Of a stretch of 64,000 nt of DNA, positions 43,293-55,977 are shown in pieces. Every line of letters starts with the position of its first letter. Within the stretch, counting starts at the first letter, position 1. The position numbers and the translations under genes were made by a program. The notes beneath the pieces were generated by a model. The model saw nothing but the letters and a program-made list of their open reading frames with translations. It was not told the origin of the DNA and did no database searches. The DNA comes from Haemonchus contortus. Taxonomy: Eukaryota; Nematoda; Chromadorea; Rhabditida; Trichostrongylidae. The stretch is from positions 7,395,374 through 7,459,373 of the forward strand of contig LS997567.1 of the NCBI GenBank assembly GCA_000469685.2, given 5' to 3'.

Positions 43293-43544
43293 TCAGAAAA
43301 CGTTAACAAAATTCCCAAAGCGTTGTAAAATTTTCATTAACTTTTTGGTTCCACTTTCGTTTCTCTCAGACGCACCTCCTTCGTTCCTTTTCGTTCCACT
43401 TAAGGGCTCAAAATCGCCTTTTAAATAGGAACGGAAGATAAGCAGAACCGCTTTGGAATTTTCTGTTAGCGGCAACTTCCTCCTATCGCTAGTCAGATCT
43501 CGGTTGCCAATTTTTCTAATGGCCCATCCCTCGTTATCTGAAAG
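43293..43544 (-). CDS. Candidate terminal exon, unassigned
   Basis: A strong acceptor (GTTTCTTTCAG, 43545-43555) opens a frame of about 83 codons: NEGWAIRKIGNRDLTSDRRK, then LPLTENSKAVLLIFRSYLKG, a low-complexity part GTKRNEGGASERNESGTKK, and a TGA at 43293. No homolog or upstream exon is recognised. It could be chance next to a splice-like site. Confidence 0.3.
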   Translation of the reverse strand, partial: LSDNEGWAIRKIGNRDLTSDRRKLPLTENSKAVLLIFRSYLKGDFEPLSGTKRNEGGASERNESGTKKLMKILQRFGNFVNVF

Positions 43545-44104
43545 AAACTTTTTTGGTATTTGAAGAAACCTTCACTCCAGTGAATGCCCAGATTGACTTC
43601 TTGATGTACTAAAGAACTGCAGTGGGGAATCCTTTTATAGCTAAATTCTGGTACTGGTAGATGAACTCCAATCTAAATTTCGTTTCAATAGGAGGACAGG
43701 GAGGCGGAGGGCGATACAACGTCATTCCTGTTCAGCAGCTGTTCCGGCTCACATTTTCAGCCTTCCATGCAAAGCCTGCATAGACTGCAAAGCTTCAACA
43801 AAGTCTGTCTACGAACGAGCTTGACTGACATTTGCTGGGACAATTCTGGCGTATCACTGTGACAGAGGGAAAATTCTGCTGCTGTCGGGGACCAAAATGA
43901 CATCAGCGCTGGACTCTGAGCCCTTCATACAAAACTTTTTTAGATACTTAATTTTCGGTACTTTCAATAATGTCGTTTGGAGGGCTTTCTGACATATCTC
44001 AGCGGTTTAAATAGCCAATAAACACAACGTAGGTCGAAGAGTTAAGGAATGGGAAGGCTGTGATTCCAATGAAGTGAACAGCAACTTATCAAACCTCAAA
44101 TTAG

Positions 44105-44670
44105 GCTTTCCCCACAAACTTTTGCAGGCAGATTTTATGGTAATTTTCGGGTACCCTCTTTAAGTTGAACAGCGGAAGTAATGACATAGAACAGTCCATC
44201 GGTGGCGAAGAAAGCAAGAAAGTTGGCCAATTCCGCAAAAGAGGCCTTCTGAATGAAGTGAATTTAATAGGGGGGTTGTACGAGGCTACCATAGCGGAAA
44301 TGGTGCGGGAGAGGCAGTTGGACGAGTTTCAGTTATTGCAATTGCATGAAGAGCTGGCTATATTAAGCCGAAATAGTCAAAAGCTGCCTTCCACGATTGC
44401 TATGGGTCACAATGATTGTTCGAAACTCCAACATGCAAGTCCCTAGTGATTGGTGCAGCCGCTAAAACTCGTCCACCTTTGGGAGTGGCATGCAGTAAAT
44501 ACACTGTGTGAACCCTTATAACTCCCTATAAAGGGGTTTCCCGATCTGACAGCGTCACATATGGTATAATGGTTGGCCACAGATTCATCCTAGAGGGATA
44601 TCTCAAAAGCGTTTTTCCTCATGAACTGTACTTTCGAGGCATCATGAAGTTCGCCGCTATCCCTACAGCA
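44105..44670 (+). repeat. Family B repeat, second copy
   Basis: Aligns with 29380-30060. A 93-codon open frame (44165-44446) lies inside it and includes EMVRERQLDEFQLLQLHEEL. The same region in the other copies is closed by stops, so it is not taken as a gene. Confidence 0.65.
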
Positions 44671-47600
44671 GTGTCTTCGTCTGATTGTAATGAGTGAATG
44701 ACAGAGAAACAATGAGTCATTACGGATTAAGGCAAAAACATATGTCGGTCTAAAAATAGTTCGCATTAGTCATTATTCGCAATTATCTTGTAATATTGAA
44801 ACAGGCAACTAGACAAGGTCGGAAAAAGAAAAACGGAAAAGACCTTGGTACACATCGATACCCCTGCACAGCATATGTAGATTCCACAGAAAAACAACGG
44901 ATGAAAGTGAGAATTTGACCTTGATTTAAGCTTGGAGAGCTCAATTGAAGTCATAATGAAACCATCGGCTCAAAATTTTACCTCCCCCCCTCCCCCCAAA
45001 AGAAGATGACGACACCCCCTTGCTTCAGGGCATTGGATCATCCAACTGATTTGACATAGACTAAAACCTGGAAAGGAAACAGTAAAAAGCGTAAGTATTC
45101 CATGAAAGTTGAACAGGAATGACTCGTTGAAAAGTTTTGACGCCTATACGTTATAAGTGCCGCGAAAATGCAAACACTGATGAGTCATAAATTGTTTTTT
45201 TTTACTGAGTAAAAACTGTCATACCAATAGAATTGTATAGTTTGCAAACTTATCTTAAGACCACCCTTTTCACACATTACACCAAAAGAAAAATGTACTT
45301 GGTTGAAGAAGTTTTTCAATGGACTATTTCAGGAAAAGAATCGATCGTGAACAAATTCCATTTTAGTTACTTTTAAGATTTACTGCTGCAATTACTTCAA
45401 AACTTCCGAGCCTGTAAGTTATCATAGTTTAGTTATTTACATGGATCCGAAATAGATAGCTGTGATTCACCAAAATAGTATTTTTTAATGAACTCACCAA
45501 AGCTTTTGACTCAATGAGTTCAACAAAGTGTCATAGGGTCCGGTTGTATGACATAAAAACGTCAAAACCACAGTACCGCTAAAGATACAACCGGGAGTAG
45601 GCTGGGAACTTATGCGAACCTTCGACTGGGAAAGGCCTAGCATGTGGCAGCGGCATAGACTGGGGAGTTGACCTTGACAACCAGGCTCTGCAGTGCCACC
45701 AACTGCAAAAGACGAGGGCCTGATCCGGTTTCGACTCCTGGCTGTGATGATGTGTTTTACAAATAGGAGGGAAATACCTTTGTGAGAATAGGAGCGATTC
45801 CGAAGGCCATAGGATTGCCTAATTGGCGAAAATATTCAAAAGTTTTTATAATTTTAAATTTGGTTCGATAGATAATGCATCGCAGAACCCCAAATCCCAT
45901 TAGGAAAGTTTCTATAGCTCCGAAGAGGTGGTTACAATTATCTATTCAGTAGGTACCTATTAACTATCGCCATCGTAGTCAACAATTACTGCTTCTTCCT
46001 CATCGATGCCAACGGGAACTCTTGTAAGAAACGAAGAGTGAGACTCAATCAGCTCACATCCAGAAATAAGCAGGATAGAACTATTCTAGGTTAATAATGA
46101 ATAGATTCCGTAAGACCCGTTTTCAAGATGAACTTCTACAGAAGAAACCCTCAGAAACCAAAAGAAAAACAGTTGCTTAGATGATTCGACAAGGTCTTCC
46201 AGCTAAGCGCATAAAATCATGCTCAGTTTGGTGCCTGAGGCCGTGATTGGTCAGTTAGCGCGTGGCTGCGATGACCACAATTGGTTGCAGCGGTTAATCC
46301 ACCAATCACAGATCTTTCTAACACAGTGGTAGGAGCCACTCCAATAAAACGGTAAAAGGGCCGTACAAATCAGAGCACTGTTGAAATCTTTTACACTTTT
46401 TCTCACTATAGTCGCCAAACAGCCTTTCATTGAGACCGGTCTAAAATTTAAACACTGAACACAGGGATCCCTGCTTCTTAGCTCCCTTCACAATAAGTGG
46501 AATCAAATAGTTTTTCGAAGTTTCGGACTGGATTCATTCTAGCAATTTAACAAGCAAACACTGTACACAGAGAGGAGCGCTCAGTAAGATCGAAGTTCGC
46601 CTAAACCGGTCAAGGGTTATATCCTCACGGCGCCAGCTGATCGGTACTAAACATGGCTGGAAGGTTAAAAACATCAAAGTGAAAATGGCTAAGTGGGTAA
46701 AACCGAAATGGACGTAGGGTGAGTATCCATTAAGGGGGGACAACAATGGCAGCAGAGCACCTGATCCCAAAGAAGTATTACCTTGGAAACGTTACTTTAT
46801 GAGGTCCGGGTGTCATGTGATGAAGTATGGGAATATCACACTGAAAAATGGCAATGAAAAACGCGAATTCACAGAAGTTTGAAAAAATCTCAGCGTTCAA
46901 AGATGCCCGAAGATGTGATTTAGGTTGGCGCACTTTTTTTCGAGCTGCATTTTCAGATGGACGCGTGAAATGAATACATTTCTTCGAAATTTCCTGTTGC
47001 AAGCATTGATTGAGCAGTTACGTGGTTGGGACCGGAAAAAGAGTGCTAGGAAGTTCGGGAAGCATCCATCATGGGCTTACTTGGGGTGAACATTCTGGGC
47101 AATTTTCCCGTCAGATTTAGGAGAAGTTCCCTAGTAAGTGGCAATCAATTCTGCAACATTTCATGTTGAGGTAAAGGATTACCGCAAGAAAAAGGCAACC
47201 CATATTAGAATAGGTCTTCCATAGAATGAAATCATTGCCCTAATGCAAGAGTTATTACCAGTAAGATGACAAGTAACGAGTAGCGAAACTCAAACTTCAA
47301 AGAAATGGCGACTGACAATAGAAGCAGCCGTGGACACTTTGAAATCAAAGTCCATTCATTGGAAAACCGCAATTAGTAGGAGACGGATATAAACCCGAAA
47401 GGGGGAGGGGGAGGGGAATTTCTGGGGAGAGCAACAGCAAATGTCGGACAGGGCAGAGGAACATTTCCCAATCAAGGTAAGCCAGTTTCAGCCGCTGAAA
47501 TTGACATTTTGACGTTCGGACGAGAAAAAGGATGCTCTAATGGGCGTTGCTGAGCACCTGTCAGTCGTTTTATGGATTTGCATGTACTCAAGTCCTCGAT

Positions 47601-48691
47601 TCTATACGAGCAGAAAGAAAAAGCATGGCGTAATCTACGACTGTACAACCAATTACAGAAGCTTTTTCTTTTCATTCGCTCTCATCATAACTATATGGAA
47701 ATGGAATAATTAACTCTTTTCCACAGCCTCCCATCATCGCATTCAAGAATCATTCCGGTTTCAACGGTTTTACAGAGTGTTTCCCTCCTTTTTCAACATA
47801 AATTAGTATTTAAGAGAAGCCAGCAACCAAAAGAAGAAGGGCTGAATAATCCTCCCGTCACTTGAGGGATAGGCAGCATTTGAAACGGGAACTTTCAAAT
47901 ATTCTCTCACACTCAGGGTGTGCCTGTGTTTTTTGCTACCAGTTACGCCAGCAGCAGTTAATCCTAGAAAACGTCACTTTTTCAGTGGAAACCCGTGACA
48001 GGGTGTAGCAGAAAAAGTGTTATCAATTATGGGCCACCAAATAAATCAAACAGCCCGACTGACCACCCATACCTACTTGTTCCAATGTTTCCCTGTCCAA
48101 ATGCCCCATTAGTCATTAGAATATTCGAAACATTCAGAGCGGACCGAACTGCAGAAGCTTTGGGCAGAAAATTAAACAATCAAATGCTGACATTGTTTTT
48201 TAAACATTAATGTAAACAAAGGTAAAGGAAACCAGATGCTGGCAATAGGCAATTTATTGGGCGATGAAATGGCGGCCCTGAAAAATTCCGGTTTCTGCTG
48301 ATATTAACAGGCCACCCCTATTGTATTGTTCCCATAGAGCCTACGAATTCAATAGGGACCGTTTAGAATGATCAATAAGCGATTCAGAAAGAGCGGACAG
48401 AAATGGGAATGCAACATGAGCGACCATAAAACCAGTCATATGGAGCGGACTATGACGGGGATGGGATGTGCAGATGCTCTCTATCACATGCAACACCGTA
48501 TATTTCATGTGTTTTCGCCAATTATTACTAGTATATGCATAACCAAATGTCATCGTCGAACATTTGAAAACATTACAGATCAATCGATAAGCATACGATG
48601 CATGGCCATGGGATTGGAACCACCTGGATGTTATGGTTTCGTCAACAGAAGTACAGGTGATGGAGCGACGGCCCATGCCGCACTTGTGTGT
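44671..48691. other. Long stretch without a supported gene
   Basis: Short frames, a C-rich run near 44984-44998 and a tRNA-like GATCCGGTTTCGACTCC near 45722. Inverted TGATTGGT/ACCAATCA pairs are near 46233 and 46304. Strand-mirrored frames at 48341-48745 show no splice context. Confidence 0.4.
47397..47418 (+). repeat. G-rich run with G-quadruplex potential
   Basis: GGGGGAGGGGGAGGGG gives three G-runs of at least four, preceded by further Gs. It is a minor feature. Confidence 0.6.
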
Positions 48692-48770
48692 GGGACCGTC
48701 CTTCCCGGTCGATTCAGGCAGGACCGCCCTTCCGGGTAGATTCAAGACTGCCCCTCCCGGTGGATTCTAA
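48692..48770 (+). repeat. Minisatellite, three units of about 27 bp
   Basis: Units GACCGTCCTTCCCGGTCGAT, GACCGCCCTTCCGGGTAGAT and CTGCCCCTCCCGGTGGATTC, each followed by a TCA/TCT spacer, repeat in tandem. Confidence 0.75.
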
Positions 48771-49764
48771 TGGGAAAAGGGCTTCACTAGCGGGTTTATT
48801 GTGGCTGTTAGATTATACAAGGTCTATTGGGCAATCAGATCGTTGTTACACATTCCGTCCTTCACGTCACCGCCACAACAGCCGTCAAGCCACTTTTATG
48901 TGTTCGGTATCGATTATAATCGCTCTGTGTGTGACGTAAACAGATAGGTCCTACGACGATCAAGGTCGTAACAAACGGTAGCGCTGATTGGTGGCTTTAG
49001 TTAAGTATGCAATCATGCCGTAAATACCTTGCGACGTATTATGTCATCCACACATCACCACACAATTTCTCAAACTCTGGGTGATAAATAAGCCGGACAG
49101 CTGTGGTGGTAGTTGCTGTTGTGATGGTTGTGAGTAAAGCATCTGATATGAAAAGTTCAAGTCTGAATACAGTACAAAATAACTGCGTCTGGTAACAAGT
49201 ACGAGTAACAGGCAGCAACGGCGGCGGCGGCAGGTTGGCGGCGGTGTCAGAGGTTGGAGGAGTTGACTACACTACGCTGGCGCACCATTCGCGTCTCGGT
49301 GTGGCCGGCAACGTTACACAACACATGACTGGTTTCTGCCCTCCTACGCCGAAGACAACAATAATGGAGATGTGAGGGGAAGGGAAGGTGGTGGTGGTGG
49401 ATGGGTAAACGGGGTGGCCGTCAAATGCCACCCCGAACATGGCCGGTTTGGGGGGACTGTAAGACGACGATAACGACGGCACAAAGCGAAACGGAATCAC
49501 CAGGTCTAATGGCCAGGAAATCATTGTGCTGGAGACAAGGTAATCAGTCACATATCAGTATATTGTATTGAAGGAAAGGAGAATGCCAACACTGATTACA
49601 ATACCGGTTTCCAGCTACTGGTAACGAGAACAACCACGGCGGGGACGTTCCCCATTCTGAGACGAGACACCGCCAAGACGATTCCCCACAGCTTCCCATG
49701 CATTTTGATACCTGTCATTGAAATGGAATTGAAATGGCAAATTTCTAAAATTCTAAAGAACAAA
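48771..49764. other. GC-richer block without a supported gene
   Basis: Contains GGC and GGT repeats. A minus frame (49551-49267; ATG inside at about 49527) reads ISWPLDLVIPFRFVPSLSSS, but its composition follows the simple repeats and it is not called. Confidence 0.35.
49212..49260 (+). repeat. GGC-rich repeat
   Basis: ACGGCGGCGGCGGCAGGTTG followed by GCGGCGG. It sits in a locally GC-rich block (about 49060-49560). Confidence 0.7.
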
Positions 49765-50054
49765 GGATAAAGTCTTCGGGCGTCAATCAATCCCTTCTGA
49801 AGGATGCGCCCCGCACTCGGCTTCAATTCAGAATCGTAGTGTCGTATTAAATGCGTATGTGGCCTATACAATGAATTGCCGTGGCCAGTCGAGGTGCAAG
49901 TCAGTGCTTTCATTCTCCCAGACGACTCTGGTACCAATTAACCGACCCCGGAGAGATGGAAGGCTTGGTTGCCCTGAGCGGATATCGGTCCGGCATTCGA
50001 GCCCGTGACGATGCGTGTATGATAGTGCACCACTTGCCTTGAAGTCACCTCTGC
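49765..50054 (-). repeat. tRNA-derived SINE copy, near full length
   Basis: Contains all the diagnostic blocks in order on the plus strand: GATGCGCCCCGCACTCGGCT, GCGTATGTGGCCTATACAAT, CTCTGGTACCAATTAACCGA, TGGAAGGCTTGGTTGCCCTG and GGCATTCGAGCCCGTGAC. It overlaps a chance minus-strand open frame. Confidence 0.8.
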
Positions 50055-53000
50055 CCCACAAATTTTCATAATTACTCTGAAAATCAATTAATTAATTAAT
50101 CAATCAATTCCACCTGCAAATTGTCACCCAAGATTTCAACAGGAACCGAGCGAGCCGAAGCCTAACTCCTCAAATGTTCAAGTCCGTCAAGCATCTGTGA
50201 AAATGACTAGTATACCGGTTACTAATAAGTTTAAAGTGGTCACGGCAAGGGTAATGAGCGGTGTGAATGAGCACCCTGATCAGCTGTAAGCAGCACTTAT
50301 GTGTGTGTCAGCTGATATGCGTGATGGTAAACAATCTTCGAACCGTTCACAACAACAACGATGACTAGCTCATTAAAGAAAGGTCAAGTTATTAACAAGT
50401 GATTAAATGTAGAATAAAAGTTAGTGGCATTATACCCCATGGGCGGAGAGTTATCATTGAAAAGGGGCATTTACTAGTAAACATGGGAAATATCAGCCAC
50501 GTAACATACATTTGTGATATTAGCCGGACAAAGCCGATATGTTGAGGCGGCGTTAGGGGCAATTTATGAGATTACTCGGCGATAGATTGCTATGGTGTAT
50601 AGATGGACCAACAACTAACTACAACGAATGAGACACGTCGAAGCGTCAAAAGTCAAACATCACTCGACACGGAACCCTTTTATTTTGGGGTCCCAAATCA
50701 GAACGGAAAGGATGGGGGTGTTCGTTTGGGGGAGAATGTCTAAAGCGAAACCGCTTGTCCGAGATTGCCAATCTATCTAATTAGTGCAAGATGAAGCACG
50801 GTTGAAAAACACGAAATTCGATACAAGCAATATGGGAGTCAGTTTTCCCATGTGGGACATAGTGTAGGAGGAAAAACGAGGCCACGTGGTGTTCATATCC
50901 GTTACATTCATACGATTCAAGTTGTTTTTTTTACGTGAAACAGCCGACAACTGCTTTCCGCCAGAGAAAAAATTTCGCCGGTTTCCTATCAGACCTCCTT
51001 AAAACACTTTAAAGTGAATCTATAAGGCCATCTGAAAGCTGGCGACCCTCTCCAGAAGCCCTCCCATTAGTTGATCCCCATTAAAGCTGGGAGATTGTTT
51101 TTGTTTTGCAGAACACGGATGAGACACCCAGCGAAATCGCAGTGGCGATGAATAGGCAAAATTATGGAAATGTCGATTTGATGAATCTTATCAACACCAT
51201 GTCTTTCAGTCATTTGCTAGTTCAGTTTAGGTGAGACTTGAATTAGATGAACAAAGATGTTGACTGCAAAATCGGAACAAATTAGGGATGGTAGGATAAA
51301 AAAGAATTGAAAAAGAAAACGGAGCGCACGGTTGAAAAGTGGGTAATTAGGAACCTGAAAAGTAAATGATCGACAAAGAGCGAAATAAACAAGTCTGATC
51401 ACTGCAAACGGCGTGTTTAAAGCGATGTGGTGCCATCACTGTCTATGATTCGTTGAAGCCGCGATCCACCAATCACGGAAGTTGCAGGCACGCAGCCCTT
51501 GCCTCATCGTAATCTTAGCTTACATGGGTTTCCGACTAGTTTCCTAAGGCTTACACACCCATATAATCAATTGTTATCATCACAGCATCTGAACCCCTTT
51601 CTTTAAGCCTTTACCTATGATCTCCCATGATCAGCCCTCAGGAAGGTACTTACTATTTTAATAAAAAAACTTCTATATCAATTTGGTCTCTTTAACTTCC
51701 TAGAAAAGTTACGGTAGAGTACGTACTATACGTACCTTACCTGCTACCCGTACTACTCGTACCTTCTCTGATTAGATCTAACCTACCATTAAGATAAGCA
51801 GTGTCACTATGAGACCCTGCCCGAAATGTGTACTCATTGACCTCGGGTCTACGGTAGGGAAAGAAGGGGACTCCTTAATGTCGTGGTCCCTTCAAAATAC
51901 TTTTTGTCCTGGTTAATACCCTCGTTTCTCGAAGAAATACCCCAGGGAGCCGTATTTTAGCACCATTAATTAGACGCGCCTTTCAGGGGTTTCTTGGAGG
52001 AAACTACTGCGGAGGAGCTACAGGAGGAAGACAAATCAAGTGAGGACGTCTCCGACTTGACAAATTACCGGGCAGTAAAGCAGTTAAGACGATGACTATG
52101 CTGACAGAGAAGATCAAAGCAAAGTAAGAAAGTTGGTGAAGACGAGGCGATGACAGGATACTTGAGATGTCCAAGTTGGTCGCTATTGTCATGATGATCG
52201 CCCGTTCGAAACTACTTCTTTAGTGAGGATTGTGTGTGCAGTATACACGGGGGGTCGTCCGTCGGGCCATCACCCACCCGCCTGACAAACATCGCTCGGT
52301 CACACATCGTCCGCCCCTCAGCAGGCATCCTATCGATTCGTTTCGACAACATCAATTATTCGGAACAAGTTGATCGGACATACATAAACTGCTTCCCAAT
52401 GTACAGTGCTCTTTTCGGGCGGGAAAGTTCGTTTTGAATTTTCGTCCCGACTGGGAAGTTTTCTAAAGGGTAGAGGTAGTGCGGGTCCGTGTAAGGAGGT
52501 AAGGCGGACCTAATTGCACACCATCATCATAAGACCAATTACTGACAAGTTCGCTGAACTCCTGGCTTGTCTACCATCTGTGGGTAGGTGGCAGGCTCGG
52601 AAGCATCAACGAGGCCTCGTAGAAAATCATGTTTTCACGCAGCGTCAGCTTTTTCTTCTGTTCTAATTAGCTGAGCCGAGTTTATCCCAACAACGCCCCG
52701 TTCGTTGCTATAGCGTGTCAAGTAAAGCTATTAGCCCCTCCTTATTCCTCGACAATTAAGCCCTCCCTCGGCCAAAGGCTAAGCCCAGAAGTCCTCTCTC
52801 GCATTTTGTTTATTGGTTTATTTGCTTATTAGTTTACACTACAACAGGGTTCCAGGGGACCCATCAGAACAGAGCCAGATGTGAAAGAGTTCGGTGACAT
52901 AAACAGTTCCCCTGAACTCTGATGCCTTGCCCAGTGGTTTGACAAGGTCATGGTCCCTGATCACTGTTCAAATACATTTGTTAGTTTACTGCCTACCTAA

Positions 53001-53274
53001 GTGTTTACTGCCATGAAATCAGACTTTTCAAAACAACATGGTGATTCAGCGATAGCTCAATCAATTTGTCTGGAGTCTAGAAGTCTGTCAAACTCGAGAG
53101 GTTCGTCAAACACTTCTTGAAAGGAAAGCGGTCTCAGGTGAACGACGGCGTTCAGCGAAACCTTCCTTTTTCAGCCAAGTGGGAGCTGAACTCTCCCAGA
53201 ATAAGAGGTTGCTCTCGGGGATCGTGAAAACCTTGTAAATACTGTTCTTCTCATTTCTTGATTCGTCAAAATAT
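50055..53274. other. Long stretch without a supported gene
   Basis: Short frames only. The region 51425-51490 carries ATCCACCAATCACGG, similar to CCACCAATCACAG near 46299, a possible low-copy repeat. A plus frame at 52234-52437 is GC-rich at its start but has no motif. Confidence 0.4.
51712..51775 (+). repeat. Short ACGTAC/CGTACC repeats
   Basis: AGTACGTACTATACGTACC followed by CCCGTACTACTCGTACC. It has no evident function. Confidence 0.55.
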
Positions 53275-53484
53275 AAGACTCGGGCATTGATCGATCCCGT
53301 CCGAGGGATGCACCCTGCATTCGACTCCCATTCATAATCGTAGTGGCGTATTGAAAGCGTATGTGGACTATATAATGACTTGCGGTGACCAGCCGATGTA
53401 GAACTCAGTGCTCTACCTATCCAGGATGCCATCCTTGGTTCATGCATTTGGGTTGTGCGCTATTTTCTACTTGACCGCTCCGCC
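53275..53484 (-). repeat. tRNA-derived SINE copy, truncated
   Basis: GATGCACCCTGCATTCGACT, GCGTATGTGGACTATATAAT and GTGACCAGCCGATGTAGAAC match the family. The B-box region is lost and replaced by TGGTTCATGCATTTGGGTTG. Confidence 0.7.
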
Positions 53485-53864
53485 TAACTGGCCCTTGACA
53501 CTAAAACCCGTCAATTCCAGGCTTTCTAGAAGATTTTAAGGTAAATGCTTAGTTTAATTTAGACAAGCCTAAGTTTGATGCTTCGAACTCCTATACTTTT
53601 ACCGTACCCCACCCCTTCGTAGGGTAACCTGCTGTAACCCGTGTTGAGTAGTCGTTAATCCACGGCGAGCTCAAGTAGATGGGCCGATGCTAATTTGAAC
53701 GCCTCATTGACGACGACGACTGCCTATCAAAGCTGTGGTGGTAAGCAAGTGTTCGCCTCGAAATTTCTTCAACCAATTTTTACTTTGGCTTCTGAGAAGT
53801 CCCGTTAGTTCTCGCGTTTCGAGGGGAAGTCCCATTAATTCTTACGTTTCCGAAGATTACCAGT

Positions 53865-54132
53865 GTAACCTGGGGTGTGGTGCAGTAGGATCGAAATTGT
53901 CGTGGCGCGGCGGGAGCGACGCCGCGCACGAGGGAATGTAGCAAAATGCAGCAGCAAGTAAGAAACACAGGAAAAGACGAACTAAGCTTTGAATTATGCC
54001 AAAAATAGTGATCGCATACCGATTTAGCTATTTGAAGAACGCTAGAATTGTAATGACGAGGCGAATGATTCGCGACAGCCGCGCGCGGCGAATCGATTAC
54101 ACAAAACCAATCCTACTGCCCGTCTCCGTTGG
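53865..54132 (-). mobile_element. Family C MITE, near full length (about 268 bp)
   Basis: Both ends carry the inverted block GCAGTAGGATCG/GCAGTAGGATTGG near the terminus (GGGGTGTGGTGCAGTAGGAT on one side; GGAGACGGGCAGTAGGATTG read inward on the other). The interior has the CGCACGCGGC / GTCGCGAA palindromic GC block and an ATTATTTT-rich centre. Plus-strand copies are at 11066, 25342, 28972 and, diverged, 63392. Confidence 0.75.
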
Positions 54133-55093
54133 AACCTGCCCTGCACAATCATTATGACATGCGACCGTCCACTTTCTTCCTTTGAATGGTTCTCATTAGT
54201 CCCGGTGATCGGGTGGATCAGTCGAGATGGCCATACTGGCCAGAAATTCTGATCAAGTAAGCCCGCAGTAAGCGTAAAAAGTCTTACTAGCTTCCGGGCT
54301 GTTCCTTCTGTATTCTAAATTGATTTAATCCTGTTTTTCAGGTCGTTTTTGATTTTGTTCCCCCTGTCCTGGTCTTTGTTCAAGTGGTACCCCGATTCCT
54401 TGAGTCCTTATTCAATACCAATGGGTGAAAAACTTTTTGAACGGTATCGAAATACGATGAGGTTTCTCGACCGTCTCATACATAGTAATAACTCAAGGTC
54501 GTTTAATTTATTTTTAAAATTTATAGATTATACTTTTTTCATTTTTAATTTACCGAATATGAAAAATAACGCTTTTTCCCTTTGAAATTGATGGACACTT
54601 GCTAGGGTGCCAAGGGCGCCTGCTATTGGTTGGTCACCTCAACCATCCTATCAGAGATCCTCTTTACACGCGGCAACGTTACGATGGCAGCGCATGCGCT
54701 TTGAATTCATCGGAGTTGAATTACTCGAAAAAAAGAACACATTACAGTCTGGCATATGGACCAGGAAGTTACGGTTCAGAATTACTGGATAACATAACTT
54801 GTAAAAATTTGTTAAAGTGAAATATTGGGGTAATGCTGATATTTATAACAGGCATGGAATTCTCCAAGGGAAATCACATGTGCAGCAATCAAAGTAACCG
54901 CTCAAGGTTTTGTAGTGTCACCTGCCAAACAGGTTTGAAATACCTTTCTCTCAAGGCCAATGCAGTATCTGCCTCTGACATTTATGCATTTCAAATACCG
55001 ACCATTCGTAAACAATCACCAAGCAATTGTAAACAACACTTCATAGCTGATGTTTGATTGCTTTCCTTCTAGCGTCTACCTTAAATAGCGTTT

Positions 55094-55977
55094 TCAAAAG
55101 CAAACAATAAAATTGTAGCATTTCGGAAGTGATAAAAGTCTCTCTAACAGTTTATTTTGACAATCTGACGGGTGATACCCATCAGCCACTTTAACTTGTA
55201 TGAATACTGGTTCCTCACCAGAAGCAGGATCCGAGGCTATGAAGGCCAGAACTTGACTAATGGCTGAGTTACATGAATGCAAATTAAATGAATTAAGAAA
55301 AAATTCATCGAAAATGTATAGGTATTTCACTGGTCTAATTCGTAGCTACGCTGCTATCTCATTTTCTATTCACAGCCTGTGAGAAAGAACAGATGATGTA
55401 GTAAACCGAAATGGTAAAGTCAATGGGAAAGCAGAAATTAATGGATTATTATAAATATTCGAAACGAAAGGGCGGAATTGAGGTGGCGCTGAGTAGAAAT
55501 CTACCATGTGCATGGTCCGGGGTTCGAATCCGCTACCTAAGCCTTTTACTTCTAGGGGTCGGTTTGTGCATTTTAAAGTCATTTAAAGGGTTGATAAATC
55601 CCAGTTCTTCACTGGATGGCAAAATTCATTTTATAATATAATTCAATAAAATAAATCCATTTTATGATCATTCAAACATCACTGCGAATCTGCAGGGACT
55701 ACAAATGCGTGGTGCTACCCCTATACGGGATTGATAGACGTTCAAAAAAAACTTGAGTTATTCAGAAAAACTGTAATGGAATAAATTCAAAAAAACGAAG
55801 CCATAGATTTGTAAACCAAAAACCAGCTGTCCACCCCCTACTGATATAGGCATTCAGTTGGGGTGGAACTGATTAAAGAAGCACTCAAACTTATATTTAC
55901 CTGCCGTCAAAATGCTTTTGGATCCCTTTGGGAGTGATCAACTTTAAAACAACTTTTGATATTCCAACTGGAACCTC
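55094..55977 (-). CDS. Candidate last two exons of an unknown gene
   Basis: Exon 55977-55901 reads EVPVGISKVVLKLITPKGIQ, then KHFDG, and ends in phase 2 at CAG|GTAAAT. Exon 55256-55094 starts after CATTAG in the matching phase and reads QVLAFIASDPASGEEPVFIQ, then VKVADGYHPSDCQNKLLERL, ending LPKCYNFIVCF and a TGA at 55096. The phase match and protein-like composition support it. The acceptor of the first exon (CCGTAAAG) is poor, and no upstream exon is certain. No family is recognised. Confidence 0.4.
55460..55545 (+). repeat. tRNA-like segment (not a convincing tRNA gene)
   Basis: GAGGTGGCGCTGAGTAGAAA followed by GGGGTTCGAATCCGCTACC has a perfect B box. The T-arm stem is incomplete and no cloverleaf could be drawn, so this is read as a SINE head or tRNA pseudogene. 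Confidence 0.4.

Noticed and set aside
48341..48745. Overlapping 134- and 123-codon frames on both strands
   Set aside because: Each mirrors the other and neither has splice sites or motifs; the end lies in the minisatellite.
49267..49551. 94-codon minus-strand frame as a gene
   Set aside because: Runs through GGT/GGC simple repeats giving Thr/Pro/Ser runs; no splice support.
53106..53447. 113-codon minus-strand frame as a gene
   Set aside because: Overlaps the truncated SINE at 53275-53484; no motif.
55460..55545. True tRNA gene
   Set aside because: Has a good B box but no complete T stem or cloverleaf; recorded as tRNA-like.
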